This document shows positions 37,471-51,269 of a DNA stretch of 64,000 nucleotides, in pieces. The notes beneath the pieces are model-generated. The model saw nothing but the letters and a program-made list of their open reading frames with translations. It ran no database searches and had not been told where the DNA came from. The stretch is from Chinchilla lanigera (taxonomy: Eukaryota; Chordata; Mammalia; Rodentia; Chinchillidae). The first letter of the stretch is position 1. The number at the start of each line of letters is the position of its first letter. The DNA lies in NCBI RefSeq assembly GCF_000276665.1, contig NW_004955417.1, positions 14,231,801 through 14,295,800 on the forward strand, written 5' to 3'. Made by a program: the position numbers and the translations under genes.

Positions 37471-37518
37471 AGATGGATGGATGGATGGATGGATGGACAG
37501 ACAGATGGACAGATGGAA
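37471..37518 (+). repeat. (GATG)n/(GACA)n microsatellite
   Basis: GATGGATGGATGGATGGATG runs into GACAGACAGATGGACAGATG. Confidence 0.95.
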
Positions 37519-37679
37519 AAGCAAAATCCCAAATATAGTATTATCCAAAAGTGTTTCAATCTAATCAACAACGTTCTTGTGAGTCTCCAAGTCAATTCCA
37601 TACACAATTAAAGAAAAATAAATGCATCTTGAGATCTTCATAACAACTTTATTACTTCTTTTACTTCTCTCCTATTATT

Positions 37680-38190
37680 TTCCCTCTGTCTCATTCTAGC
37701 TACACTGGCCTCCTGGGTAAGCCTTAAAAAGCCAGCATGTTCCCTTCTCACATACTTTTTACTGTCTGTTCCTTCTAGTCAATGTGGTGTTAGTGCAAAT
37801 GTCCACGTGGCTCATTCCTTCATGTCTTTCAGGCTTTAACTTAAATATCTCTCTAACCAGGCCTCCCTTAGCTATTGTATTTAAAAGTGCAACCTTACTT
37901 GGGTGTGGTGTGACAAGCCTGTAATCCCAACACTGCACAGGCTGGAGGCAGCAGGATGATCTTGAGCTCAAGGCCAGCATGAATTACACAGTGACCTGTT
38001 CCAAAAAAAACTGCAACCAGGACCTTCACATTCCATACAAGCATTCTCCCAAACACTAAAAAGTACTAATCACAATCTAATTATATATTTTATGTATGTT
38101 TCACTTATTACCAACCTACAGAACTGATTTATAAATACCATGAAAGCAGATTGTGTTACTCAGTCTCTTGGTAAATATTTGTTGGACTTT
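37680..38190 (+). repeat. L2 LINE 3' end, sense, split by a B1
   Basis: CTAGCTACACTGGCCTCCTG, GTGGCTCATTCCTTCATGTC and AACCAGGCCTCCCTTAGC before the B1; TCCCAAACACTAAAAAGTAC and GGTAAATATTTGTTGGACTT after it. This is the order of the L2 3' terminus. Confidence 0.85.
37898..38011 (+). repeat. B1-like SINE inserted in L2
   Basis: CTTGGGTGTGGTGTGACAAG, CCTGTAATCCCAACACTG and CTCAAGGCCAGCATGAATTA, with a short A tail. The L2 bases AAGTGCAACC before it and AACTGCAACC after it look like a 10-base target-site duplication. Confidence 0.85.
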
Positions 38191-41100
38191 ATCTTTTAAA
38201 ACTGAAAAAGTGAGTATATTTGCTTTTGTTGCTACTAAAGAATTCAATTAAGGTTTTTCTTAATGTACAGTTTTACATTATTTGAGATAAACTGAACTGG
38301 TCCTTAGAAAATGCTTACTTCCTCACCTTAACCAACAATTTTTGTTGTTCTTTAGAAATTTAACATGAAATCAAACTTGTATAAGCACATCTATTGGCTC
38401 CAATTTTCATAAAATTATTAATAAACACAACGTTCTGATAGAAAAATTCAAAAGTTAAGAATTTTAAGATTTTTGATGCTATAGGGAGCTAGATCCTTCT
38501 CAAATGGGAAGGGGATAAAGAGGTAGGGGAGCAAAGAGAATGAAAAAGAAATTAAGATGTGCTATGTACATATACCAACTCCACACAAAGAATATAAACA
38601 TGCACTGCAAAAAGTTTTTAAAGATTTTTGATGCTTTATGACATCTCTCACATTAAATGTAATTATGTATTGTATGCATTTGACATTTCTCAGTCTTTAG
38701 AAAACCTGAAAAAAACGTAAGCTATGTTATATAAAACATTTATAATCAAACAGTTACTAATTCACATGAATAAAGTTTAGGTTGCACATACAACAGGAAG
38801 TATAATACCACACTGTACGTAAGCTTTACTTGTGTCTTTTATGTTATTTTAAAAGTCTTTTTTCTCAAAAATAATCTTTTTCTCTTAAAAGTAAATGAAG
38901 GCATGCAAATCCCACTCAGTATAACTTTATTATTTCAATTAAATAATTAATTAATGTCAGCATCTTTATAACACCATCCCTACACATTTAGAAATAGTAA
39001 ATAATCTAGAGATCAAAATACAGAGTAAAACCATAGAACAGCAGTTTTTCATTCCCAGCTCTCTCTATATAAACACTGAATGCAATTCAATGGAAGCATG
39101 GCTCCACATATTAAGATGAGGAATATGTCTGTTTACATGTGTCTCTTCCTGCTCCATATTACACTGGAACCTGTGAGTGCCTCTGTGGTTAAGATTTACT
39201 GCACATTCATATGAAAGTCCTATTTCTAACATTTAAACATGGTCACAAAGACCAATTACAACAGTTATTAGTACAAGCCTTGCTGCACCAAAGATTTGGA
39301 AGTTCATAAAGTTGAAATTGATTGTTTATATAGACAATTACAGGTACTGAAATGATTTAAAACACTTCAACTTTGGTTTTGCTCTGTTGAACTAGACTCA
39401 TTTAAACAACAGAGCCAGATGCAGAGATTTAAATATCAACTTCTAATCAAAACTCACCACTAATGTCTTAGCGGGATGGCCATCCTCCTACCTATTAGAG
39501 TCCTTTAAAGATACAGGGATTCTGGAAGCCCAGTGATACTAGGTTCACAACACCTGTATAATAAATACTGAGCAAAAAAATATGTCAAACCTAACTTTTA
39601 ACTTAAAGCAAGGTCTGAGAAATAACTGTATATCTCAGATACCGTGAAGTGAATAAGTTTAAGTATATAAAGCTACTACATGCTAAATCATACACATATA
39701 GTACAGTACCTTAAAAATACTTTCTTGATAAATGCATATTGCAGCAGAAGGGAATAAATTTTTATAAATCCAATGAATATTTGCAAAGATCCATATAATG
39801 TCATGCTATAAACTGTGAGCTATTTTACAATAGTATGCATCTGATTCATCCATTTTTGAATTTTCCTTGCTTGATTAGAGTTGATATTCAAAAAATACTG
39901 ACTGAATGAATAGTTAAACATAAAGGATGATAATTATGAGATTTGTTTTTCAAAAACTGTTAAAACTGATTTTTGACGTTAATTAGAGGAAAAAGAAAAT
40001 ACACCTGTACAACAAAATCTGAATTTAACTTAAGCTATTACTTAGGAATACTAAAAAGGTAAACATGAAAAATAAAGTCAGGTGGCTATCAGTATACTCT
40101 CAGACTGATATTACTAGACTCTTCAGTGTTTTAACTCTCCAAATGGTATCACTGTGATGAACTCCTCTTTGGATATCTGCTTTTTCTTACTCCTTTATGT
40201 TATCATTTATAAAAAGAAAAAGTCAAGGTATTTTTTGATAAAATGGATAGCTGTAAGGCTTCTGTTCCACTTTGGAGTTCCTGTCATACCAAATAGGCAC
40301 GTGTGATTCAATTGTTCTTTGCAAGGAAATAATAACTTTACTCAGGATGACTTCTTTCTGTAGCTCCTAATGAGCCTAACTCCTATGTCACATCAAAATA
40401 AATCCTAGTCCTGGTCTGCTTCAAATGTTCAAGCAGTGAAGTCTCATCTACCTTTTCAGTAATATGTCAAGTCCAGCAGAACTGCAATAGCACCGACAGC
40501 AGGAATTCCTGCCATCACCAGGCTTTGGCCAGCACTCTGAAAGCTGGACGACCTAGCTATAAAAGCAAGATCAATGCTCCACCACACTGTACACAATCGA
40601 ACCATGCCATCAGCCTCTTCTTTTCTCTAGGCACCTATGAAATATTACTTTGATAACATCAACTCATTCATCATGCCCAATGGTGGAGAGGGAAACAGGT
40701 GAAAAGTCATTTTGAAAAACATTAAAAATTATCTAATTAATCCTGTTTGTTCTTGCCTTCCTACTCCTTCTTCCACCTCTACGAGCAGTGTCTTCTAGAC
40801 TCTTCTCCCACCCTTGAAGTTAATCTAAAATTTCAGAAAACTTTACTGCAAAAACATACACCTATAAGTTCACAACAAGAAAAATGTGCCACCACTTAAA
40901 TATTCAACTCACCAGTTCAGCCTAGAAAGGGCCATCCTAACTGATGGCCAATAAAAGCCAAATGAAGTATAGTTCTGAGTAACTGTGTTTACTCTTTAAT
41001 GAGGGAGAATTCAATTTAGTCAATATCATTGAGAATAATTAATTAAACAAAAATATTAATCAACACAAAATTTTTGATATAAGCAATCTTAATAGATAGA

Positions 41101-41999
41101 TAAAATGGAGAACAGACTTAACTTCTAGTTCCAATTTCCTTTTACAGATCTTACAATTACCTGGCAAACAGCTTGTTCCAGAAAGTACAACATCAGAACA
41201 CTAAAAAAGAGTACAAGCTTTCTTGTTTCTCCAACAGGTACACTCTGCCAAACTGAGCATATGCCATTCCACTGACCAGTAATCCAGAATAATTTACTCT
41301 TGGAGTTTCCCCAGAAGTTAAGTGAAAAAAATTAATGTTTTTCCTTAAATTCCCATATGCTACCCAGAAGCACCTGAAATCTGTTAAAGGTTCCAGCAGT
41401 CTTTTCTCTTGGCACAACTTCCATCAACAACAATAACAGTTTCCTCCTCCTCTTACCTTTATCATTGTCCAAACAATCACCATCCATTTAGAATTAAGGA
41501 AAGAAAATCCCAAGTTTTATGCAATAAGTTACTGCTTCCTAACATTTAAAGCCCTCTTTCAAGGTCTTTTACCAGGTGAAAGAGAAAGTCTCTCTCCTTT
41601 GAATCTTTTCTTTTCTTTTTTTTTTTTTTTTTAATCTTTTCTTTGATCTTAACCACTCTAGATAAGAATTTCTATTCGTTATCTCATTTTCTTATAGACT
41701 ACTTTCTATACTAATTTTAATGTACGTGACTTAATTCCCAAAGACACACATTTTTCCTTTTCTACATTTGCTAAAATAACTCAATATAATTATCTATACA
41801 AAGCAAGCCTTATGTAAAAGGAGGACACACATACACATACACTTACTTTTGCTAAGGACTAAAACTAGAGGTACACTTTCTGTGTTGTTTTATCCTTCTT
41901 ATACCCTTTGTTCCATCTTTCACATTTTTCTTTCCTCTCTTTTTGCCCCCATGATTACTCTTTCTAGCTAACTTAACTCTTCTTTATTGTAAACCCCAT
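38191..41999. other. Intronic stretch, largely unique
   Basis: AT-rich. The part around 38990-39330 is non-repetitive with balanced composition, and 40430-40720 is locally GC-richer. A T-run near 41613-41632 follows CTTTTC repeats. No exon recognised. Confidence 0.5.
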
Positions 42000-42650
42000 A
42001 TTCACTCTGCAGGAAATTCTGTTGATTCCAATTTCAAAATACACCCAAAATCTGAACAGGTCATTTCCATTACCCCCAAACTAATGTATGCCACCATCAC
42101 CTCTCACTTGGACTACTGCAATAGCGTCTCAACTTGGTCTACTTCCGTCTACTTTTGCCCACCTGCACCACAATGTTTTCTCAACAAAACCAGAGTAATT
42201 AATTCTTCAAAAATATAAATCAGATCTTATCACTCTGCTACTCAATGCAAACAAAGGTTGCTTTCTGATGTGACCTACCTCTACCATTACCTTCCTTATT
42301 TACCTGACTTCTCTGATCATATCACCTACTTGTTCACTGCTTCTTTTTGTTCTCCAAACATACAAAGGCTTTCTATGGCCAATTCCTTCTGCCTGGAATA
42401 GTATCCCCATGTATATGCACTGTTTGCTCCCACAATACCTTCAATTCTTTTTCAAATAGCACCTTCTCAAGCGGATCCTGACCACCATATTTAAAATTAT
42501 AAATGTGTACACTCAAACTCTCTATATCCTTCTTACCCTGTACTAATTTTTTTCTCATGTCCAAAGCACTTAACACTTTATTATATTTACTGCCTAGTGT
42601 TCCCTATGAAAACTACAATCCCAAGTACTTTATTGTTTTTGAAAGTACTT
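42000..42650 (+). repeat. L2 LINE 3' end, sense
   Basis: CACCTCTCACTTGGACTACT, CAATAGCGTCTCAACTTGG, TTCTGCCTGGAATAGTATCC, AGCACCTTCTCAAGCGGATC and CCAAAGCACTTAACAC in correct L2 order over about 600 bases. The antisense 67-codon frame is a shadow. Confidence 0.9.
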
Positions 42651-43489
42651 TTAACTGATTTTTTTCAACTTTTCTTTAATAGCACTATTACCAGCATGGA
42701 GGAAGACCACTGATTCTTCTGTATATATCTTATATATAGCTATTTATCAAATTCTCTTATTAAGTCCAGTAATCTTTCACTGGTCTATTTTAGATATTCT
42801 AACATACACTCATATCAGTAAAAGAAAATACTCTTTCTCTTTGTTCTAATGTTTGCAACTTATTATTCCATTTTTTTCACCTTACTGAACATGTTATAAC
42901 AAACTAAACAACGAACAATAAGAAATGGCATAACTTATTAGAAATAGCTTAACATTTCACAAAATGGATGTTATTTTGATAATATTTTATTTTGTTTGTT
43001 TTTATATACTTTATTGTATATACATTCAGGAAAGGTGTTAAATTTTATACTTTTCAGCATCTACTAATGTAATGTTCTAATTTTTCTAATCCATCTAATC
43101 TTCCTTCTTCAATTTGATGATCTCTTATAAACTATTTCTTTAATTCTTTCAATAAATTATTTTTGGTAAAAGGCTATTAATTATTATCTTTTTTATATTT
43201 CAAGAATTCTTATTTAGTAACTCTAAACTTTTCATTTGATTTGGTCACATATATTGGAAGATTCACTCCTTAAAACTGTTTCCTCTTTTCTTCATAACCT
43301 TTCAAAGCCAGTTCTGATTCATTGGCTATTTCGCTAGTTCGTTTAAGTATTTGCCTCAAATGAAGTGAATCAACATATTTTATCAAACTTTACGTATCTA
43401 AAAATATATTTCATCTGACATACAAATAGTATACTAGTTAAGTCATTTAATAAAATATATACTATGTAACAGGTGCTGTTCAACATATC

Positions 43490-43670
43490 TGATTATGCAT
43501 TAAATCAGTCAATCCTAAACAATCTTATTAGGTAGTTACAACTGAGGGAAGTAAAAATGTTGTAATTAAGGAAACTGAAAAACAGAGATATTGATTTTCC
43601 CAGGGCAAAATAGCATGTAAATAGTTGAGTCAAGCTACCTAGCTCTTAGTCATTATTCCACATTGCTAGT
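43490..43670 (-). repeat. MIR-like SINE, antisense
   Basis: CAATCTTATTAGGTAGTTAC, AAGGAAACTGAAAAACAGAG and TTTTCCCAGGGCAAAATAGC with CTAGCTCTTAGTC correspond to reversed MIR. Confidence 0.75.
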
Positions 43671-44130
43671 CATTTTTATATCTCATATATAATTTTTATG
43701 TCAATCATATATAATTTTTATATGTCATCATTTATAAGATGGCATTCTATGAAACAGTAGAAGAAGGCAAAGACAGGCAGGAGACATAGGGTTGGTAATA
43801 TGAAGGAATAAATTCCTGGAAAATGAAACTGCCACAAAAAGGAATGTTTAAGAACATATTTTATAAACTTAGTACTTTTATTATACACATAGTTTCAGCT
43901 TTACACCATGTAGCTCAAAAAGCAATTCCTTCTATCTACAGAAAAATGATTACAGTGTATCATTCTATTAATCAAGAATTAATCAAAGTACTCAGGATTA
44001 AAATGTTAAAACATAAATTAAAGGGTATTGAAAATCTTAATGTGTTTTTCAAAAAACTCCCTAAAACCAAACACTAGGAGAAACAGACATTCTCCATGAA
44101 GATGGAAGTAAAACTACAGTGTCTTTATAC

Positions 44131-44210
44131 TAGTGGCAGCAAACCTATGGCACATGAGCTACAGTGGGCTCTTTGTATCACTGAAAGTTCTAAAAGGTTT
44201 GCCATCACTG
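44131..44210 (+). mobile_element. 80-bp hAT-like miniature element, copy A
   Basis: Begins TAGTGGCAGCAAACCT and ends AGGTTTGCCATCACTG, whose reverse complement CAGTGATGGCAAACCT matches the start at 12 of 16 positions. The interior is noncoding. It is clearly homologous to 61611-61689 in the opposite orientation, sharing GTGGGCT, TTTGTATCA, TGAAAG and TCTAAAA in order. The flanking 8-mers CTTTATAC and CAGTATAT agree only partly. Confidence 0.75.
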
Positions 44211-44415
44211 CAGTATATACTACCTCTATTGGTACTATCCACTACCTATATTATTTTGGATCTTTTATGTACAATCTTTCATCTAATTCTTAAGCCTCCA
44301 ATAACAAAAAATCTATGGAGTATATTTTGTATATGAGGAAAGTACAATTTAAGAGAATCAGTATCTTGCCTTAATATTATAATAGAAAAATGGAAACAAA
44401 AGAAAAATATGAATT

Positions 44416-44565
44416 TACCAGGCATGGTAACACATGCCTGTAACCCCACCACTTGAGATGTTAAGGCAGAAGAACTGTGGTGAGTTCGAGGTCAGCCTGG
44501 CCTACACAGTAAGTTCAAGGCCAGCCTGAATTACAGGGCAAGACTCTGTTTCAAAAAACCAAAAA
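44416..44565 (+). repeat. B1-like SINE, full length
   Basis: CCAGGCATGGTAACACATGC, CTGTAACCCCACCACTTGAG, then the B1-type internal duplication GAGTTCGAGGTCAGCCTGGC / AAGTTCAAGGCCAGCCTGAA, ending GACTCTGTTTCAAAAA. Confidence 0.92.
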
Positions 44566-44625
44566 TAATTAATAAAATGTAAAGCTTTTATACCTCATAT
44601 GTAATTTTTATATGTCAAGATCTCT

Positions 44626-44715
44626 GGGCTGGGGATACAGCTTAGCGGCACAGCACCAGTCTGGCAAGCATGACGTTGTGAGTTCAATTTTCAGTACCAA
44701 AAAAAAAAAAAAAGA
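44626..44715 (+). repeat. ID-like SINE with A tail
   Basis: GGGCTGGGGATACAGCTTAG, CAGTCTGGCAAGCATGACG and GAGTTCAATTTTCAGTACC, followed by an A run. Confidence 0.9.
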
Positions 44716-44867
44716 TTTCAAAGGCGGCTTTTAAAAACACAAATTTATATACATCACATGATCACAGACTGTTTTAGCCAAGAATATCAATTTACTACTT
44801 GAATTAAAAGAGTTCAACAAAGTTATAGGACAAAGGATAATTCCAAAAAAGTAATTCCTGCTAGAAG

Positions 44868-44940
44868 CTGGATTGTGTAGTGAAAGAAAATGAGCTTTGG
44901 AGCCAAGCATACTTGATCCAAGTCAAGCAGAATAGCCCAG
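44868..44940 (+). repeat. MIR 5' fragment, sense
   Basis: GTGTAGTGAAAGAAAATGAG followed by CTTTGGAGCCAAGCATACTT matches the MIR tRNA-like head. Confidence 0.7.
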
Positions 44941-46229
44941 AGAGTTAACTGAAAAGGCAGCACTGCGGAGATTAGTATCTACAAGGTTACTCTTAAGATA
45001 ACCCCAAAGATACACCAGTGACAAAGTTGCTCAGCAACAATAGCAAACTAAAGCATTTCTAAAATATCTCATAAAAGAGTTCTATTCATAGTTCTGAGAG
45101 GTCAACAGGCAACCATCCTAAACTATGTGTGAAGTTATGAACTCTCTCTAGGACTCTCTTCTCTTTTTCTCAGTAAATATATCTTCACTTTCTGTTAACT
45201 ATCTTATTCTTCTTTCTTCTCTATTTCACTTTCTTCCTCTCTGATATTTCTTTTCTCCCTTATTACCATTATCTTAAGCAAATACCAACTTCTACACTGT
45301 TTTCTTCCCTCTTGCCACCTAACTTTGGATTTTCAGGCATTTGCAAATACTTTTATTACCTCCAAAGAAATTTTGATCTTGAAGGCCTTATCTCTTCTTT
45401 AGTACTATCAATTTAAAGAAAACTTACAAGCAATGGATTAAATTGCTGACCTGTGTATGTTAAAATACTATGTGGCTTTAGAAAAAAATTATGCCCTAAA
45501 TGTAACTGTATTAAATTCTTCAGTACAATTTTTTTTTTTTTGCAAAATTCAAGAGTAACATAAAAGATATGAGGTATTCTAAGAGGACTGTGTCAGAAAG
45601 AAGCTCTTTAGTGTCCCTCAATACTACATTTCTTTTCCATTTGGACTTAATAATACCTCACATATATAAATGATTCACAAAGGAAAGACAAGTCATCTAC
45701 AGTTTACTATCATGGGAATCAGAAACCAGTAATCACACAATGCTTTTAATTCTTATCATATTACTAAAGTATTATAAGAAACAGATGTCAGCAGCACAAT
45801 TTTGATGGAATTACTTAACTTTTCTTTCACTTTCATAACAAATTAAGCATTGCTCAGTTGAAAAGTTATGTCACAAGCCTTGAGGCGGTGTTAGGTGCTA
45901 TAATTTAAACTGGTGTAGCATGGAGTTTGTATGCTATTGGGAAAAAAATATATTCACTTCATCACTGATAATTATTTAACTAGCTAAGTCCCAGTTTCTT
46001 TTCAAAATTCAAAAAAATTAAATATCTAAGGAAACTACTAAAATAACTCAAAGATTTCTAAATGAATAATTAGTATAGCAATGTAGAATTAGCAAGATGG
46101 CCACAAAGCAGACAGAAAATATAACCATTAATATGACTTCAAAGGATAAGTCAGACAAAATGGTTTACATCCCCCAAATAAGCTAAAACCAAAAGATAAA
46201 CTTAATGAGTGACAAAAAGAAACATCTAC

Positions 46230-46620
46230 ATTAAAAACAAAATCATAAAATGAATGAAATTTCATACATACAATCAGTACTATTTAGCCTTAAAAAGGAC
46301 AACCTATCCAGTGCTAGAATATGAATGAACCTTGAGGACATTACACTAAATGAAATAAGTCAGCCACAAAAAAGACAAATATAGTACTATGTAATTTCAC
46401 TTATATGAGGTAACCAAGTAATAAAGTCATAAATGCAGAAAATAGAACAGTGGTAACCAGGAGTTACGGTAAGGGATATTAGGAAATACTTGTTTAATGA
46501 GTACAGAAGTTCAATTTTGCAAGATGAAAAATTTCTGGAGATCTGTTACATAATAACATATAAATGGTTAAGATGGTAAATTTTGTTATATTTTTTGCCA
46601 TAATTTAATTTGTTTAAAAA
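46230..46620 (+). repeat. L1 3' end, sense (L1M type)
   Basis: ATTTAGCCTTAAAAAGGACA, GAATGAACCTTGAGGACATT, ACACTAAATGAAATAAGTCA and GTGGTAACCAGGAGTTACGG are the ORF2 end and 3' UTR of an old L1. Confidence 0.88.
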
Positions 46621-49600
46621 GAATGGAGCATTACAATAGAAAATATGTATCAGAATTTTTCTTACAGGTAAAGAAATAGACCATTTTATAGACAAAATAC
46701 CTGTTGCATGTCATAATTTGGAAGCCAAAGGTTTTAATAATATCTCATGCTCAATAAATGCTGATGTAACAGCTTTCTCCATATGAACGCTGAAAAACAT
46801 TCTCAAATTTATTTCTTAGAATCAGTCCCTCAGCCATATTCTTTCAAATTTCTCCCATTAAAGTGGGAGAAACTTGTAATCTAGAAAGGTTTTCCTATTT
46901 GGTTCATAGATTATTGCCTGCCATGGAAATATTTACAGGAGTCTCCAAACCTGACTTGATTAGGTATCCCTTTATATAGAATCAACAAAACCATGATTTG
47001 ACATGTACTAAAAGTGATATTCTGCATTCCTTTTTACTATAAGATTAGTTTTTAAAATGATAAATCACTTCTTTTATTTTTCATATTGAAGAACATGTAG
47101 CTAGTTATAGAAGCCATCAAGGTTTTTAGGGGAACATCAACACAAGATTTCCTAATCCCTTCCAAATGAATGGACATTGCAAAGAAGTAAATTTCTCCTA
47201 ATAATTGATGTACCTTGGAAGAAAATTTGCATTCCTCTATACTGGAATGATCTCCTTATCCTGATACAATCGTTTAGTATATATCAAAAAAATGCTAAAA
47301 ATTTCTGATTCATCCAAGAAAAGACTTTTTATGTCACAAAAATAAAAATTATATACATGCAAACACACACACACTCAAAAAACCTTAAGGAAAGAGGTGA
47401 TTATTTAACCAAATGCTCCTCAAAATATAAGACAAATTTAGACAAAGATTTGCTGAGCTATACACCTAATTCTTTCAATACAAATTGAAGTATTCTCACG
47501 TGAATTTTTCTTTGGAGAACACCAAACAAATCCCATTTGATCAAAGAAACTGCCTATACAAGATACCTAATTTTGGACAAGAAAAATCAGTAATTTTAAC
47601 CATTTATTTTATTGCATTGAGTCTCCACTGGTCACAACTGAAACAGAATAATGACATTTCATGATGTCCCAAATACATGAACTAATGATAGAACAAGAAA
47701 AATAAAAGTGCAGAGCCTATTAGAAAAGATTTCTGGCTGCTTTACCTGTCTCCCATAGGAATCTCAATGGTGTAAAGCTTAATCCACATACCTTGATTGC
47801 TCAGAACCTTCCAAAAATGGAGACCCATACTGTCATTTTTTTTAAAAACTCAATTCTCAATAAATGGATAAGAGAAAGCAGAGCTTTCCAAGACAAATTT
47901 TTAAGTCCAGATTGTTTTCCTCTTGTTGCTGTCAGTCAGTTTTCTTATTTTAAATCCTATTTCTAGTAGAAATTTTAGCATAACTAAGAAAGAGAAACTA
48001 AAATTACTCAGGGATATTTATGCAAAACTTCCAGTTATGTGTCCTAAACTCTTTTACTCCAAAGTGAGTTCACAAACTCTGACAGATGTTTTATAACTGT
48101 TTAAATATTTAGTCAGTAAAAAGAATGAAATTTTTAAAAACCAGAATGATTTCATTCCTCTCTAAAATCAGGGTGGTCTATAGGCAATTTTGATATCAGT
48201 GGTGTTGCCGAGGAAACAAAATGAAAACAGGTGCCATCAAATTCAAATTAAAGATTTAGTTCTATTTTAAACCACCTTAAACAATGTTTCCATAAACTTT
48301 CTAACTGATACTACTATAAATTTGACAATATTTTTAATAAGAAAAGGATTATAAATTATCTGCAGACCATCAAATTTTAACTGTAACAAATTTAGACTGA
48401 TTGGCAACACTTCCTTTTAAAAAGCTTTCTTTCATTAAATATGCAGCATCGTTTTAAAAATGCAATGAATTTATAAGGCAAGTCAAAACAAGAAGAGCAA
48501 GCATAATCTTTAATAGACCTTTCTGAAACCTTTAACTATGGTCCGGGCTTATGCAGTTTTAAAAATCGAGCACAAAAGAAACATGGTCGTAATACACAAG
48601 AAAAAAAGTTATGCAATCAGTAATATTATGAAAAGCTTAACCTTTCCAATTATAATATAATCTTTAGTGCTACAAACTGAAGTTTCCTCCACAAAAACAT
48701 TCAATAACTTATTTCAGTATTAAAAATATAAATACTCCTACCATTAAACAGTACTTTCTCCCTCTTAGATGAAGCAAATGTCTCTTAATATATCAATTAA
48801 TCAATGTTTTAAAATAACAGCATTAAGACACTTTCTTCCTTGTGCAGTATCAGTGACAAAACATACTTTACTTTGTTACGTTTTAATCTAAGAGATGAAC
48901 ATAGAAGAAATTTGTAAATAGGTGACATTGAATAAGGTTAATAGTTTTGATTAGGACTGTACAAGAGTCCTGCAGAAAGAGTTCAGTATTTTGATTCCAG
49001 TGAGGATTCTAAATAGGTGGGTAAAATTTGGCATACATTCTTCAGTATTATTAAATTAGAAAACTTGAAAAATTTTTAAACTGGTATGGCATTTTAATCT
49101 TGCACTGAGGAGACTTCTTTTATTCTGATCAAAAACAAATTCTATTGTCATTTCAAATCTTTCAGAGAGTTCAAAGTTTTATTTTTAGCAGTGCTCTAGG
49201 GACATACAAATAGGTTCATTAGTATAGAATTGTAAGTTACAGTCAGTTGGATTCTTTCCAATACTTAACCACACTGAGAATTTCATAGCTAGTTTTCAAA
49301 CTAGCTTAAAGTTTTCAGTATTATAGACAAATGTTTTAGAAACTAAAAATTTAAAACCTTTCCCCATGAAGTTACATTTGCAAAAATAATAGAAACAGAT
49401 TTCTTTTCAGATTAGTACTTGTATTTAAATCAAAAATGAAAATACACAGCATTATGTAACACTGACCAATATAAAACTTCCTTTACAGTTATGTTAGTTA
49501 AGGTTTCAAATAATCTCACTTGTGTATAATTATAAAATTACTGTACTGGTCTACTGCTTACTTTGAAAGTGATTAATCAAAGTCAGAGAAAGCCAACCAT

Positions 49601-50256
49601 CAACTGAAGTGTGTTTCAAATTTCCTTTGCAAAGACATGTCAAAAAAAAAGATGAGCCACTTTAATTAAAACCTCATTTAGAAATATGAAATAAATGTTT
49701 TCTATTTAATTCCAATTAGGTTTCAATTGTGTCCAGCTTTCAAACTGGTTCTGCTACTTGATTACACGTGCCAAATTAATCTTTTCTTGTGATTCATATA
49801 AACAGAGTTTAAAGCAAAAGACTCAGACTTTTTGTTACTCCAGTAGGTACAAAGTATTTTACATCTTATTTTAAGTTAAATGACAAATCAGCCTCAATTC
49901 ACTAATGATGTGTCTCTTAAGCAATATACTAGGTGAGAATAAACACCTAAATTTAACTATTTAAATTTTAGAAATCTTGACATTTTATTAAATTCTTTTT
50001 GTCTAACATTCTCTACTTACCTCATAAAAACAAAAACCTACTAACCTAGATTTCTATTTATGATAAACTGCTTTGCCAGAAGAATGAAGTGTAACTCTTC
50101 CTGCTAGAACCAGAGTATGTTAAAGGAACCTATTCATAAAGTACCCTAAGGTTCTATGGTCCAGGAAAGACTCCTGTGTCTTGCCAAGCCTACAAAATAA
50201 TCTTAGCTGACTTTCAAGCTTGTATATTTTTGGTCAGATCAAATTCAGGAAGATTT
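46621..50256. other. Repeat-poor intronic block
   Basis: About 3.6 kb in which I recognise no SINE, LINE, LTR or simple repeat, unlike the flanking sequence. It has AT-rich to balanced composition and no open frame of note. It could be constrained noncoding sequence or ordinary diverged intron. Confidence 0.45.
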
Positions 50257-50391
50257 ATACGTTTTACTAGTCAAAGAACAAGATGACAGGTAAAACACAT
50301 ACATTAAAATATTTGACTAACAAGCAGCAGTGATCCAAATTTTAAAGGTAGAAATTTTAGAGAAAAGGTTCTATTTTCTCTTAAGGTACTT
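50257..50391 (+). repeat. 135-bp duplicated segment, copy 1
   Basis: Matches 51879-52013 base for base at a constant offset of 1622 with two substitutions (GATGACAGG/GATGGCAGG and CTATTTTC/CTATCTTC). Not a family I recognise elsewhere in the window. Confidence 0.95.
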
Positions 50392-51269
50392 CATGTAGTC
50401 AACAATATATCCCAAAAATAATTTAATAAGGGAACATAAGATCTTCATCAGAAGTAAGCAATGTTTTACTTATCTAAGTAACTCAGTACCATTCCCCGAG
50501 TCACAAGGGTCAAACAAACCTGCTTCTTCCCTGGCGCCTCACTAACCTTCCTTCTACAGTATTCTGTTTAAGGCCTGACCCTTTAAGGCGCCTAAAGGAT
50601 AGACAGATTCAAGACGGCTTTCCTTGAAGAGGAAAAATAGCTCACTAATGAAACAGGGAAATGTTCAAAGAGAGCTCTAGCACCCAGCATCTTTCAAACA
50701 TAGTGCCTCCACCTATATCTTCACTAGATAACTGCGGTAATAAGTGACTTTTCAACTCTTTTTGTGGGTTTCACATTGACAAATATTTAAAAATAACTAT
50801 TCATTTCACTGTATAAAATGGACAGAAATGGAAAAAAAGAAATTGACTTGTGGTAAGCAACAATCTAGATACAAAGAGAAATCAGTAGCTTTAATATAAA
50901 ATCTTTAGGCTGGACTAAAAGCTCACTAAATCTTAAGCAAGTTAATGATTTTAAATGTGAAAAAAGTCAATTATTAAAGAATATGTAAAAATGCTTAGAA
51001 GCATACTTTTGGTAAGGAAAAAGGAAACTAAGGAATGAATTATACAATAAAGTTTTCTGTCGTAAGAACTTTCTTATATTTCTGTTACTTGCCCAACTTC
51101 AGAAACATTTACTTAAGTTTAGTAGACAGCCTGCATGAACATAAGGATAAACTCCTTAAGGAGAAACTTAGCATCCTAATTCCATGTGTCCCTGGACAAT
51201 CAGAAAAGCAGCCCCACAAGATCATAAATTTTTAACCTTATTATGTGATTTTTAGTAATGTTTTTCATG

